Source: Agrostemma githago (taxonomy: Eukaryota; Streptophyta; Magnoliopsida; Caryophyllales; Caryophyllaceae). From it: a DNA stretch of 64,000 bases. Under the pieces are notes generated by a model, which made no database searches, was not told the origin of the DNA, and was given only the letters and a program-made list of their open reading frames with translations. The DNA is taken from positions 44,237,811-44,301,810 of the forward strand of contig OY288239.1 in the NCBI GenBank assembly GCA_958450325.1, written 5' to 3'. Both the position numbers and the translations under genes were made by a program. Below are positions 21,777 through 33,975 of the stretch, piece by piece; the stretch's first letter is position 1; every line of letters starts with the position of its first letter.

Positions 21777-22547
21777 TGATGTGAGTTGATATGAACTTTG
21801 AAACAAGAATGTAAAGATGGATTAGTATTCTGAAATGGAACGTGAATGAGTGACCAAAACAGAAAGAAAGGATAGTTTTAAGGAAGGATAAACCGTAACC
21901 AAGGATAGTATGCTAGGTGAAGTAGACCTATACTTCAACAAAGCGGTTTGCTAGATCAAACACTCGATTGAAATAGCGAGTTTAGAGCTTGTAACGCGAC
22001 TCACTCTAGACTTTGTCTTGTAAACTACAAGGACGAAACAGCAAGCTTAGCTTTACTCAAGTTTTAATTTGCAAATTGGATGATGTTTATTCCTTCAAAT
22101 GACCGGCTATATATAGCCTACAAGAGCCCTTAAACCGGTTGGTTTAGGGTGACAAAAACAAAGACTAAAGCTATGTGAACATGGAGCTAATTACAAAGTA
22201 GGGGGCTAATAACAAAGCTAATGTAAACATGGAGCTAAAACCAAAGCTATGAAGTTAAAACCAAAGCTCCACCAAGAGTAACCAGCCGTGGAGTCTTGTG
22301 TGAACATGGAGCCAACAACAAAGCTTGAGTGTACACACCATGTGAACATGGAGCTAAATACGAAGTTATCAATCAGCCCATAATCAACCTTGACTTCTTT
22401 ACTCCTTTATTCAGATCCCTAGTGAGCTAACTTAGTACTTGGAGAAGGCATACTACTAGGCTAGTAGGAGGTGCTAGTATGGCTTGACTCGAGCTAATAG
22501 TAGCTAGTGTTACTTCATTGAACTCCTTAGTCTCTTCATTCGGATCA
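21777..22547 (-). repeat. 3' LTR of pol-2 (771 bp)
   Basis: Begins on the minus strand with TGATCCGAATG at 22547 and ends CACATCA at 21777. The polypurine tract TCTCCTCCCCCTTG (plus-strand view) lies at 22548-22561. Confidence 0.93.
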
Positions 22548-25500
22548 TCTCCTCCCCCTTGAAAAGGAATTGCCCTCAATTCTGAAATGCCATCATCATC
22601 AAGATAGGGAGAAAGGTCCCCTATATTGAACGTGGCATGGACTCCATAATCATCCGGTAATTCCACTTTGTAAGCATTGTCATTTACCTTTGATATGATC
22701 TTATAAGGTCCTTCAGCTCGTGGCATCAACTTATTCTTTCTTTTGCTTGGAAACCTCTCCTTTCTCAAGTGAACCCAAACTAAGTCATCCTCTTGAAAAA
22801 GTCTTGGCTTCCTGTTCTTGTTGGACTTCCTTTTGTATGCTTCATTAACCTCCTTGATTCTTTCTTGGATTTGCTCGTGGAGTTTGATCATAGCCTTTAG
22901 TTTGGACTCCGCATCCTTGTGAACTAACTCATCTTTTGGTAGAGGAATCAGGTCCAAAGGCATGTAAGGATTGATCCCATATACAGCCTCAAAAGGGGAA
23001 TGAGAAGTAGCATAAGTAGGGGAGCGATTGTAGGCAAATTCAGCATGGGCAAGTTTGATATCCCAATCCTTTTGAGTCTTACTCACAAGACCTCTTAATA
23101 ACGTCCCCAAGGTGCGATTGGTAACCTCGGTTTGTCCATCTGTTTGTGGATGATGAGAAGTGCTAAATAAGAGCTTGGTTCCCACCTTCCTCCATAATGT
23201 GTTCCAAAAGTAACTAAGGAACTTTGAATCACGATCAGAAACAATGGACTTGGGTATTCCATGGAGACGTACCACCTCCTTGAAGTATAAGTCTGCAACA
23301 TTGCTAGCATCATCCGTTTTGTGGCAAGCAATGAAGTGAGCCATCTTTGAAAACCGATCTACCACCACCATGATGGCATCTTTTCCTCTAGCGGTTCTTG
23401 GTAGGGCTACAATGAAATCCATGGATACATCTTCCCATGGCCTGTTAGGAGTGGGCAAGGGCGTGTAAACCCCGGGTTTGAAAGAACTTTTAGCAAATTG
23501 GCAAGTCACACACTTGCTCACTACATGCTGGACACTCCCTTGCATTTTTGGCCAAAAGAAGTGTTCCTTTAAGACCTCCAAAGTCCTTGTAATGCCAAAA
23601 TGACCCGCTAATCATCCTCCATGAGCTTCTCTAACCAGTAGCTCTCTAATGGGATGCTTGGGCACACACAGGCGGTTTCCTTTGAAAAGAAATCCTTCCT
23701 GCAAAACAAACTCATCAAAGGCTCCCTCCTTGCATTTGGTGAAGGTTTCACCAAAGTCAGCATCATTGTTGTAGTAGTCCTTTAGAGTCTCAAATCCGAG
23801 CAACCTCACATCCAAAGTAGATAGTAAAGTGTAGCGGCGGGATAGTGCATCAGCTACTACGTTACTCTTTCCATCTTTGTACTTTGAAGAGAAATGAAAG
23901 GATTGCAAGAATTCTACCCACTTGGCATGCCTTGGACTTAAATTTTGTTGGCCATTGATGTATTTTAAGGACTCATGATCTGAATGAAGAATAAAATGGT
24001 TAGTACGAAGGTAATGACTCCAATGATCAAGAGCTCTTACTATGGCATAGAACTCCTTGTCGTAGGTGCAATAGTTCAGCCTTGCTCCATTAAGTTTCTC
24101 TGAGAAATAGGCAATGGGGCGCTTATTTTGCACAAGAACAGCACCAATTCCAACTCCACTAGCGTCACATTCCACCTCAAATGGTTGAGAGAAATCAGGA
24201 AGGGCTAAGATAGGAGCGGAGCATAGCTTCTCTTTAATGGCTTCAAAGGCTTCTTGGGCAGCCTTGGTCCAAACAAATGCGCCTTTCTTCAAGCACTCGG
24301 TGATGGGGCTTGTGATAGTGCTGAAATCCTTGATGAATCTCCTGTAAAAAGAAGCCAAACCATGAAAAGACCTTACTTCTGTAATGGTGGAAGGGATTGG
24401 CCAAGTACGTATGGATTCCACTTTGGTTTGATCAACTGACACCCCTCCTTTGGACACTACGTAGCCAAGGAATACTACGCTTTCCACAAAGAAGGCACAC
24501 TTCTCCTTCTTCCCAAAAAGTTGTTGCTTGCGGAATGTTGTGAATAGTAGTCTCAAGTGCTCCATATGTTCTTCCAAAGACCTGCTATACACAAGGATAT
24601 CATCCAAGTAAACCACAATAAAGCGACCTAAGTAGGCCTTAAGTACCTCGTTCATTAACCTCATGAACGTGCTTGGAGCGTTGGTAAGACCAAATGGCAT
24701 GACCGTCCACTCATAGAGTCCATGTTTGGTTTTGAAAGCGGTCTTCCATTCATCCCCTTCCCTCATTCTGATTTGATGGTAACCACTTCTTAGATCAATT
24801 TTGGAGAAGACCACCGCCCCATGAAGCTCATCTAACATATCATCCAACCTTGGAATAGGAAACCTATACTTGATGGTGATGTTGTTAACGGCTCTACTAT
24901 CCACACACATTCTCCATGTCCCATCCTTCTTAGGTACTAAAAGGACTGGAACAGCACAAGGACTAAGGCTCTCCCGCACGTACCCTCTACTCATTAACTC
25001 ATCTATTTGTCTTTGTAATTCCTTAGTTTCCTCCGGGTTACACCTATATGCAGCCTTATTGGGTAAGGTTGCTCCTGGAATGAGGTCGATTTGGTGTTCT
25101 ATACCTCTAATAGGTGGTAAACCAACGGGTAATTCTTCAGGGAAGACATCCTTAAACTCGTGTAACAACTCCTCTAATGGTTTTCCTCCAAGTCTACTCT
25201 CAACTTCTACGGGTCTTTCTTTAGCCATCATGACAAATACACGTTCCCCCCCTTGTAAAGCCTGTTCTACTTCACTCTCGCTTGCAAAGATGGTGAGGTT
25301 AGGTTTCTTAGCTTTGTTGGTGGTCATAGCTCTAACAGCTTGGGGAGTCATAGGTTTTAGAATGATTTTCTTTCCCTTATCCCTCAATTCGTATTCATTC
25401 TTTCTACCATGGTGTACCACATCCCTATCAAACTGCCAAGGACGCCCCAAAAGTATATGACAAGCATCCATAGGGATAACATCACAAAGAACCTCATCGA

Positions 25501-25912
25501 CATAAGACCCCATAGTTAAGCCTACTCTTACTTGTTTTGTGACCTTGATTTTGTTTTCATTATCTAACCAATGTAATGCATACGGTTTAGGGTGATTGGT
25601 AGTGGTTAGACCTAACTTAGCTACCATTTCAGTAGAGGCCACATTCGTACAACTACCTCCATCAATAATCAAACTACACCATTTGGTATTAACTAGACAT
25701 TTTGTGTGAAAAAGTTGGTCTCTTTGTTCGGTGTTGTGTGGGATGGGGTTAGCATGTAGTGTACGTAGTACTAAAACATTACCATAAGTTGGAAGCTCAT
25801 AGTCTTTTCTTTCTTCCTTCTTCTCTCCCAAGTAGACTTCCGGACCAGATGCGCCATGGGACTTAGAAAGACTAATGGTGCTTGATTCTTCAAAGTTCAC
25901 AACTCCTGCCAT
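22427..25912 (-). pseudogene. pol: Gag-less Pol polyprotein of pol-2, one nonsense codon
   Basis: Layout is as in pol-1: MAGVV start at 25912, protease (DGGS), RT (YLDD), RNase H, integrase, tail in the 3' LTR. A single in-frame TGA at 23612-23614 replaces the third Gly of the GGGLAGHFG motif in the integrase zinc finger. Protease, RT and RNase H are intact; a separate 384-residue integrase frame follows the stop. Near the gag deletion this copy keeps five extra residues ([14 protein letters not shown] in place of REDELPTFG). It therefore looks closer to the ancestral junction. Confidence 0.9.
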
Positions 25913-25937
25913 GCTTACGTCTAAATGGATGACCAAA

Positions 25938-25949
25938 ACTCTGATACCA
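25938..25949 (-). promoter_or_regulatory. Primer binding site of pol-2 (one mismatch)
   Basis: TGGTATCAGAGT on the minus strand; the last base differs from the usual C. Four bases separate it from the LTR. Confidence 0.85.
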
Positions 25950-25953
25950 CTAA

Positions 25954-26709
25954 TGATGTGAGTTGATATGAACTTTGAAACAAGAATGTAAAGATGGATT
26001 AGTATTCTGAAATGGAACGTGAATGAGTGACCAAAACAGAAAGAAAGGATAGTTTTAAGGAAGGATAAACCGTAACCAAGGATAGTATGCTAGGTGAAGT
26101 AGACCTATACTTCAACAAAGCGGTTTGCTAGATCAAACACTCGATTGAAATAGCGAGTTTAGAGCTTGTAACGCGACTCACTCTAGACTTTGTCTTGTAA
26201 ACTACAAGGACGAAACAGCAAGCTTAGCTTTACTCAAGTTTTAATTTGCAAATTGGATGATGTTTATTCCTTCAAATGACCGGCTATATATAGCCTACAA
26301 GAGCCCTTAAACCGGTTGGTTTAGGGTGACAAAAACAAAGACTAAAGCTATGTGAACATGGAGCTAATTACAAAGTAGGGAGCTAATAACAAAGCTAATG
26401 TAAACATGGAGCTAAAACCAAAGCTAGGGAGTTAAAACCAAAGCTCCACCAAGAGTAACCAGCCGTGGAGTCTTGTGTGAACATGGAGCCAACAACAAAG
26501 CTTGAGTGTACACACCATGTGAACATGGAGCTAAATACGAAGTTATCAACCTTGACTTCTTTACTCCTTTATTCAGCTCCCTAGTGAGCTAACTTAGTAC
26601 TTGGAGAAGGCATACTACTAGGCTAGTAGGAGGTGCTAGTATGGCTTGACTCGAGCTAATAGTAGCTAGTGTTACTTCATTGAACTCCTTAGTCTCTTCA
26701 TTCGGATCA
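25954..26709 (-). repeat. 5' LTR of pol-2 (756 bp)
   Basis: Same termini as the left LTR, but lacks the 15-bp AATCAGCCCATAATC stretch. Confidence 0.93.
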
Positions 26710-26714
26710 CTCGT

Positions 26715-26936
26715 ACGATCCACAACCTTAGCAAATATCGTCTGAGCTGTAATATCTCTTATATCAACAATGAAAAGCGAAGGATCCCAGAGTAACCAGA
26801 TCCTCCCACCCACATGTTGACTATTATTTGTGCAAATTGCACAATCTGCAAACATATTATTCTTAACTTGTAACCAATTACGAGATTTAACTCTAGTTTC
26901 AAGAAGGCCAAATAACCCTACATTATTCTTATGCAA
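26715..26936 (-). pseudogene. LINE ORF2, endonuclease N-terminal part
   Basis: Reads MHKNNVGLFGLLETRVKSRN, the N-terminal strand of an APE-type endonuclease with its catalytic Glu, and ends at the pol-2 target site. It continues in the LINE part at 21776 once pol-2 and one CTCGT copy are disregarded. Confidence 0.8.
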
Positions 26937-27199
26937 GAATCACTTTACATCTCGCTGTTTATTTATACTATTTAGGCCTCTTTTATTCCAAAACCTGATA
27001 CTAACCATTATCAATAGGAGAGATGATTACATTACCCATCCTAGCACTCTGATGCAAAGACGCATTCAAAATGTCCACAAGACTGAGTCCATTCTCCCCA
27101 GGTCGAACATTCTGCCTCTCATACCTAGTAATCCTAGATATGTATCTTGGTAGTGAGGGATTCGCACTTGTCGGCGGAGGAAACATCTGTGGTGTATGC

Positions 27200-28149
27200 A
27201 GAGGAACCAGCACCCCATTCATTCCCGTTTCATCAGCACCACCAGGAACCACTGGTCTGCAGGCTCCGGCTCACGTTCCTTCGGCCTCCATTGTTTTTTA
27301 GGCTGTCCTTTCCTACAGTCCACCTCCTCATGTCCCATTCCATCACATTTGTTACACTTAACTGGTAACCATTCATACTCCATATTGATTTCATGCCCCC
27401 CCTCCTTTCTCGTCCATAAATCTAATAGACCTTGGGAATTGTTGTTCAATTGCCACCGCAACTAACACTCTAGCATAATCCAAGAAGGATTTCTGAGTAG
27501 TATTAGCATCACAGTGCATAAACTTCCCAATAATTCCTGCAATTTTCGCAAGACTCTCCTCTCCCCAGAATTTCACCTTAAGATCTTGTAGTTTTACCAA
27601 TATCGGTATCTCAACCGCTTCTTTCTTCGTGACATCAATGTCATCCTCCCATGGCTTCAAGATTACTGGTTTTTATCAAATAAACCCACTGCCTGAGCAC
27701 CTACTGATGTTCTTCATTAGTATTGAATCGAACTAAGAACAAATCATTCTTCATGGAGATCTTATCTAGGCCTTTATTCTTCCATAATCTCTCCAAAAAA
27801 ACCATGAACCACCTTCCATGGAGGATGAGCCCCCAAAATGTAGCCATAGATTGCAGTTTCTCAGTACGCAAGTTCATCTTCCACATCTTCCTTGCTCAGC
27901 TGCAACACTGCAAGTTGTTCCTCCTTACCATTTCGTACGACCTCAGACCACTCATTCTGTGATTCATGCTCACTAATCACGTCCTCTTCAAAGCTTCCAG
28001 ACTCCAAATCACACTCGGGGATAATCGGTTCCTTGGATGAACTCGCCTTATCCTGGGTATTATTATTAGACTGATTCTTTTTGTTGCTATCAAGAATTTT
28101 CTGCTTTTTTTTGAGAATTTTTTGGTTGGTTTTTTTGTGCTTTCCCCAT
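27200..28149 (-). pseudogene. LINE ORF1 remnant: DUF4283-like domain and zinc knuckle
   Basis: The start ATG is probably at 28149 (MGKAQKN..., Lys-rich). An early frameshift in an A-run is followed by an acidic segment. The DUF4283-like part lies at 27391-27886 (LILHGRWFMVFLERLWKN; KFMHCDANT). The CCHC knuckle CNKCDGMGHEEVDC lies at about 27330-27375. Several stops and frame changes show that the gene is dead. Confidence 0.75.
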
Positions 28150-28235
28150 GTTAACGTAAGATCAAGATTGCTTGAAATTCAGTGACGGCACAGCCGGTTT
28201 CTCTCTCATCCTTTCTCTCTCAAGGTTTTTTTTTA

Positions 28236-29828
28236 CGTTTACTATATACCCTCAATAACTTTGTTTTTCCAACTTTATACCTTACATAACTTTTTTTTTC
28301 AAAACTTATACCCTACTTATTCTATTAATCCCGTAATCAAGACCTAATCTTATTTCCGTCAAAAAATTAATGGATTGTCGCCCAAAATGTTTTAGTTACA
28401 AGTTCTTTATTTTATCTTCCAATTATACCCCTCACCCTCATTAAGTCATTCATAAGTCACATTTGCTTCATATTCATCCCATCTCCATCGTTTTCATCTT
28501 TAAGGTAACTTCTCTCTTCATTTTTTTTTCATCTTCTCGTCATTTTTTTATTTGGCTGGAGATTGACGGATTTTGCTACTGCTGCGCCTGATACGGTGGA
28601 GGGTGGTCGTTCGCCTAGTGGTGGTCGAATGGTGGTCGGAATCTAGGCAAGAGCAAGGTGCGAAAATGGAGCTAATGAATGAGATTGATGATTAATGGTG
28701 CGATGAATTTGATTGATGAGGATGGGGGATGAAGAGGATAACAATGATGATTAACTGATTATGAAGATGAGATAAATGGGGGTGTTGATTTAGATGATTG
28801 ATGGTGGAGGAATTTAATCGGAGATGGAAGTGAGTGGAGGTACAGGAGAGTTGAAGGTGGATTTGGTCAAGAATTCTCCTTAACTTTGATCCGTCTCGAC
28901 ACGTTTTGTTCTGTCTGGACTCGTTTCACTTGACTCATCCCGATCCTTCTCGATACCTACAAGACCAAACAACGAAGTAGCACCCAAAATTTTGACAAAT
29001 AACAAGATTTTACACTAACTAAGCTAGACTCGATCACTCGACTAATAAGCTAAATAAACCCAAAACGACTAAACAATTGCAAGACGGATTATAAAATCAA
29101 CTAAATAAGAATCGAGCGTGGGACAAAAATAGGTACAATCTCGAATTGTCAGCGACGTTCATAGATACAAAGTAAGTCTGGGGGAAATGAAAGTTAATGA
29201 TAGGGGTGAATTGAAGGATAAATGAAACATTTCTAACTCATTCCATTAATTTATTGATAGAAATAAGATTAGGTATTGATTACGGGATTAATAGAATAAG
29301 TAGGTATAAGCTTTGAAAGCAAATTATATAATGGCTTGTTTGGGAACTAGAAATTGGAATTGAATTCCGGATTTGAAATGATTCAAGTGTTTGGGGAAAC
29401 CGAGAATTTGGAATTGGATTTGGGATGAATTCCATACCAATTCCAACCTTGTTTAAATTCGACTTTCTCAAATGACTACCCCATGGTAGTCATTTCAATT
29501 CCGTCACTATTTTTTTTTTATCGCGTAAATCTAGTCGGAATATATATTTTATTTATTAATTTTTGTCCCTAATTGAAAATATACATTTTCATCATGGAAA
29601 AAAAATTCAAAAATTAATTTTTTGTGACCTCGACCTGGCTCCGCCCCGCCCAATTCCGATTCCAATTCCATGGATACCCAAACAACATTTTGGAATTGGA
29701 AATGGAAATGAATGTCAATAATTCAATATCTAGAATTATATTCATGAAAATGAAAATAATTCCATGTTTCCAAACGCTCCCTAAGGTATAATGTTTGTAA
29801 AACAAAGTTATTGAGGATATAAAGTATC
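28236..29828. mobile_element. Inverted-repeat element with long arms (foldback or Mutator-like, non-autonomous)
   Basis: The left arm (about 28240-28465) is repeated in inverse orientation at about 29185-29828. Shared words include CCTCAATAACTTTG, CTTATTCTATTAATCCCGTAATC and ATTAATGGA. The right arm is split by a MITE. The core (28466-29184) has no transposase. Exact ends and target duplication could not be fixed, so superfamily is open. Confidence 0.7.
29332..29781. mobile_element. Tourist-like (PIF/Harbinger) MITE of 450 bp
   Basis: Flanked by TAA (29329-29331 and 29782-29784). Imperfect terminal inverted repeats: TGGCTTGTTTGGGAAC on the left; the complement of the right end reads GGGAGCGTTTGGAAAC. 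The inside contains repeated GGAATTGG/CCAATTCC words. Removing it restores the colinearity of the outer inverted-repeat arm. Confidence 0.72.
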
Positions 29829-31470
29829 AATTTACATGTTCTGTTTTAAAATGACAATTTCAAAATGATCCATGCAAAAAGACCCCCTATATAACCAAAG
29901 GTAAATCCTTTGGAGTTTCACTGCATCGTAACTATCCCCTTCATTTTAATGAATTAGCCATGGGACTAATTCAAGAAAATAGAGGGACTTCTTAATACAA
30001 CAAAATGCAACAAACTACTCCAAATCTCCAATACCGTTACAATTGTACTTTTTGTACCGTTACAATTTACAATGTACATAGAACAGTGGAAAAAGCACGT
30101 CTTCGTTACTTACCGACTCCCATGTCTACAACAGCTTCTCCACATCAAACAGCCACCAAAAATCCATCTAGGTTCAAGACACGAGATTTCTCAGGATAAA
30201 CGCTAGTAAGAAAAATGTATGCTGCAGAAGATTTGTGTACAGCATCAGCAAAATGTATGCACATATCAACTACGGAGTATATGTATTAGGGCAGAAGATT
30301 TGTGCGCTTGATATGTTCTCCTTAGTGATGTAGAGTGTAGACCTGGTAATCGAATTTGCTCAAACCCTAGCAAATTGTGAACTGGTACTCTGTATTTTGT
30401 GATTCGTACTGCAGCATATTGGGAATACTCCGTAATAAACATGTACAGCATATTGGGAATACTCCGTAATAAACATGTAAGCAACAGACCAAATGCCTTC
30501 ACGCTTGCACCATTGCACATCAAGAAGAAGACAACCAATTTATTGAAACAATATCAACAGCAGAGGATCACATTAAACACAAAATTAAAAGTGATTAATA
30601 AGAGCAGATGTGACATGCTTCAGAACTTACATCATGAAATAGAACTAGGAACCAAGTACTCGAGTGAATCAGCCATTAAGTGGTTAGGCATTACTTCGGT
30701 CGCTCTATTTCCCACACCACAATTCAGCAGAAAAGCTCAGCTACTTCTCATATTGAGACTGCTTTGCTCATCAATCTCGAGAAGAGATCAATAAGATCAG
30801 CTAAGTGAATAGATTCAGTGCTTTCCAGAAAAAAAATATGTAGATGATAACAGACTCCAAATCATGTCACAAACCCAGATCTACTATCATGAGTACTATC
30901 ATTACAGATCGTTATTTCTTCAAGCATACACACCTTCATATCTAATAGGTATCTTGTAGTCTAGTACTGTTGCACAGCCCAGAAAAATTATTCCAGCTCA
31001 AAACATATCAGGAGATAACTTGAAGAATTTTTCTCCAAAAAAAAATTTTCATGAGGAGATTAATGACAAAAAAAATAACAGCCGAGCAGAAAAGCAGGAT
31101 GATAGAATTTGGAGTTCAAACTGATTTACTAAGGCAAAGAAATCTTCAGCATATCTAAAATTTGGACTTTTTATAAGGACACTCCTCCTCCCTTGGCTAA
31201 AAGAAGAAAGGCTCATACAACATTAAATAAGACTGAAGGGCAAGGATGGATAACTAGGAAAAAAACAGGATCGACTAAGAAACTAACCAGCATGAGTCAT
31301 GACAAAATGCAGCAGATAGATAGTCATCATGTGGAGTCATGTATGAACTGTAACGGCTCTCATAACTGAAAGCTCGTTACATAACTTTTAACATCCCACT
31401 GATATCACTGCATGATGCAGCTCGGAAGAGAACTTGTGCACTTAAATGTCCAACACCTTTTCTTCTATTT
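29829..31470. other. Intergenic sequence downstream of the PPR gene
   Basis: No gene recognised. A 34-bp perfect tandem duplication is at 30412-30479 (unit begins CAGCATATTGGG). Short open frames here lack any recognisable domain. The part next to 31471 is presumably the 3' UTR of the PPR gene. Confidence 0.6.
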
Positions 31471-33216
31471 TCAGCATTTCCAATTGGGGTTCCGGAGCAA
31501 GTTAATTTCATGACTTTCATCTTCCTTGGATTGGGAAATTCTGTTGTAAATAGAGCCCGGCGGTTCTAGACCTAAGCTTACCATTTCCTTAACCAATGCT
31601 TCAGATTCTTGCAACTTCCCATCATCACACAGGACTCGTATAGTTGAACAATAACTAGCAATATTGGGAACCATTCCATGCTTCCTCATTTCGTTCAGCA
31701 ATCTTAGGGCCCTGTAAGTACTCCCCTCTTTGCAATAACCATTAATCATCGTATTATAAATCACATCACTGGGATGTATATACATCTTCTCCATAGAGTG
31801 GAACAACTTCGACGCTTCTAACATATTACCCTTGGTACACCATCCCTTTATCAAGGCACCAATTGTATACACATCTATAGCCAAACCAATCTTTTGCATA
31901 GAGTAATAAGTCTCAAATGCCTTCTCCATATCACCAGAACGAACAAATGCATCGATTAGTATGGTGTATGTTACTTTAGATGGAGTGATACCACGCTCTT
32001 CCATCTCCCTCACTAAATTAGCTGCATTTTTTAAATTTCCAGCTCTAGAGAAACCGGAAATAAGAACATTATAAGTAACTAGAGATGGCATGTGACCATC
32101 TAACTTCATTTGATCAAACAAAATCATAGCTTTCCTTAACTTGCCAATGTTGCTAAACCCATCAATTAGAGTGTTATAGGTGATCAAATTAGGACTAAGC
32201 CCACGATTTCTCAATTGCCTCGCCATTTTTTCTGCATCTTCTGGTTTCTTCCCCCTACAGAGACCACTTATCAAAATATTATAAGTCACAATATTGCATT
32301 CCAAACCCATTTCAAGCATTTCATCAAACAATAAGAATGCTCTACTTAATTGTCCAGCCTTACACTGCTCCTTGATAATGGAATTGTATGCATAAACATT
32401 AGGTGTGATCCCACAAGATTTCATCTTCTCATACAATTGAGTCCCTTCTTCCTTAAGCCCCTTCTTGAATAACCCATTCATCAAAATAGTGTATGTGTGC
32501 TGATTAGCAACCAACCCTATTTTACCCATCTTAGAAAACAACTCTTTCGCTCGATCAATATCGCCATTTTTACAACATCCATCTATCAAAGTAGTATATA
32601 TGACAACATTTGGAGACAAACCCAAATCAGCTAATCCATCCAAAATCTCAAAAGCCTTTTCCAAATCATTTCCCTCACAAAAACCCTTGACCATGATCCC
32701 AAAACTATATTCATCCACTCCAATTTTCCCCTTGAATTCATTAAACACCCAACAAGCTTTTGCAAGATTGTTACTTTCCAAAAGAAGAGTTAATAATGAA
32801 TTAAATGAATTTGACCTCAGAAGACAACCGTAGTTAATCATCTGAACAAAACAATTCAAACCCTCTTCAGGCAATTTGGCTTGAATATATGCATTAAAGA
32901 TGACTTCTTGGATAAGCACACAAATGGTGTGTGAATTTGGGTCATTCTTAGTAAACATATGAACAAGGCATGTCAAATTATCAAGAGGTGGACATACTTT
33001 CATCCTACCAGAGAGTAATTGAAGAGTAAAGCTTTGAGCTTGGGGTACAAAATTTTGACATAGCAAGAAATGTAGAATCAAATAAATGGAGTTTTGGGTA
33101 TGCTCAGATTCATGCAAAATTGAAGAATTGAAGAGAAAAGAAGCTCTAAATGGAGGACTTTTCACCATTTTTTGCATTAATAGTTGACATATGTGAGTTG
33201 CTCTAGACACTTGCAT
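31471..33216 (-). CDS. ABO8: P-type pentatricopeptide repeat protein, ABO8 (At4g11690)-like
   Basis: A 581-residue intronless frame. It has about 13 PPR units of 35 residues from residue about 90 to 560, with the usual TYNxLIxGxCxxG starts, for example VTYNILISGLCRGK and ITYNTLIDGFSNIG. No E, DYW or SMR domain, so it is P-class. P-class PPR proteins bind organelle RNA; the N-terminal 60 residues could be a targeting sequence. The repeat order and words such as GLVAN..TYT and SKVTYTILIDAF recall Arabidopsis At4g11690 (ABO8), a mitochondrial protein reported to act in nad4 intron splicing; the orthology is from memory and needs a search. No stop or frameshift, so this is the one likely functional host gene here. 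A CRM-like 3' LTR lies 760 bp upstream, pointing towards it. Confidence 0.9.
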   Translation of the reverse strand: MQVSRATHICQLLMQKMVKSPPFRASFLFNSSILHESEHTQNSIYLILHFLLCQNFVPQAQSFTLQLLSGRMKVCPPLDNLTCLVHMFTKNDPNSHTICVLIQEVIFNAYIQAKLPEEGLNCFVQMINYGCLLRSNSFNSLLTLLLESNNLAKACWVFNEFKGKIGVDEYSFGIMVKGFCEGNDLEKAFEILDGLADLGLSPNVVIYTTLIDGCCKNGDIDRAKELFSKMGKIGLVANQHTYTILMNGLFKKGLKEEGTQLYEKMKSCGITPNVYAYNSIIKEQCKAGQLSRAFLLFDEMLEMGLECNIVTYNILISGLCRGKKPEDAEKMARQLRNRGLSPNLITYNTLIDGFSNIGKLRKAMILFDQMKLDGHMPSLVTYNVLISGFSRAGNLKNAANLVREMEERGITPSKVTYTILIDAFVRSGDMEKAFETYYSMQKIGLAIDVYTIGALIKGWCTKGNMLEASKLFHSMEKMYIHPSDVIYNTMINGYCKEGSTYRALRLLNEMRKHGMVPNIASYCSTIRVLCDDGKLQESEALVKEMVSLGLEPPGSIYNRISQSKEDESHEINLLRNPNWKC

Positions 33217-33975
33217 TTCTTCTACTGTATTATACTGTGTCCTTGTTTACACTACACTTAGTAACTTAGATGTTATAAGTGCACCTGCTCTAAAGCCTTA
33301 GTCATGATCAGAACTAGGCCTGTCACAGATGCTAAGATTTGTTCTAGATTAAAGCAAACAAAGACCACAATTTCCACCCAAATTTCGCCCAAACAATGAA
33401 CCCCAACAGAGCGATTCGAAAATTCGCTTAGAGTGGTGAACTAAACTAGTCCGAAAACATCAATAAAGTGTTAATTAACCACGATAACAATGACCAATTT
33501 CCTGAATACTAGCCCAGAAATTTTGAAATTCTTTAAATCCTAAATTTAAAACTTCAACAAATTGATGAAATTGAAGAAATTAGGGAGTAGAATACACCTG
33601 CAATTGGTAATTGAATACTAACAATTAAGCACTCCTCAAATTAGCTAAAACCCTAACACCCTCCGATTCGAACCAAAAACTGCCCAGAAATCGCCCCCTC
33701 TTTGTTCGAAATTCGCAGCCCAAATTCGTCAGTTGGCGTCGCACATGCAGTAGCTGTAGACGAAGAACAAGAATGCTAATCCGTGACTACTAAACCGGAC
33801 GAGTTAATATTTGGATTATTTAATTGTACTACCAATTACAGTACTCCCTTCATTCAATACCCTATGTACTAAAAGTAAAAAAGATGATGGGTCTTCTCCT
33901 TCTCCCATTTGATTTTCGTTTTTATTAACCGATAATCTTTAATTTGATTCTGTTTTCATTTTTGTAGGACGGATG
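33217..33975. other. Upstream region of the PPR gene and flank of the hAT gene
   Basis: Holds the promoter and 5' UTR of the PPR gene (-) and, at the right end, what looks like an intron end (TTTTTGTAG at about 33960-33968) before the first recognisable hAT exon. A CTCCCTTCATTCAAT word near 33844 recalls a Stowaway end, without a partner. Confidence 0.5.

Larger units (their letters stand above)
21777..26709 (-). mobile_element. CRM-like retrotransposon lacking gag ('pol-2'), complete
   Basis: Perfect 5-bp duplication CTCGT (21772-21776 and 26710-26714). LTRs are 771 bp (left) and 756 bp (right). They differ by a 15-bp indel (an AATCAGCCCATAATC stretch present only on the left) and a few substitutions, so it is older than the other copies. 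The internal region is 3406 bp, 15 bp longer than the other gag-less copies, and has one nonsense codon in integrase. The insertion splits the endonuclease of the LINE. Confidence 0.95.
19043..28149 (-). mobile_element. L1-type LINE, interrupted by pol-2 and cut at its 3' end by Tat-I
   Basis: The LINE reads right to left. ORF1 remnants lie at about 27200-28149, the endonuclease start at 26715-26936, then the second half of the endonuclease, RT and zinc-binding RVT region at 19043-21776. The element pol-2 (21777-26709) splits the endonuclease. Tat-I truncates the 3' end at 19043, so poly(A) and target duplication are not visible. Confidence 0.87.

Noticed and set aside
26589..26936. 115-residue frame joining a LINE endonuclease start to an LTR tail
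   Set aside because: It is an accidental fusion across the pol-2 insertion border.
30399..30794. 131-residue frame downstream of the PPR gene
   Set aside because: It includes the 34-bp tandem duplication and no recognisable domain; probably untranslated or intergenic sequence.
33841..33900. Possible Stowaway MITE end (CTCCCTTCATTCAAT)
   Set aside because: No matching inverted end and no TA duplication was found nearby.
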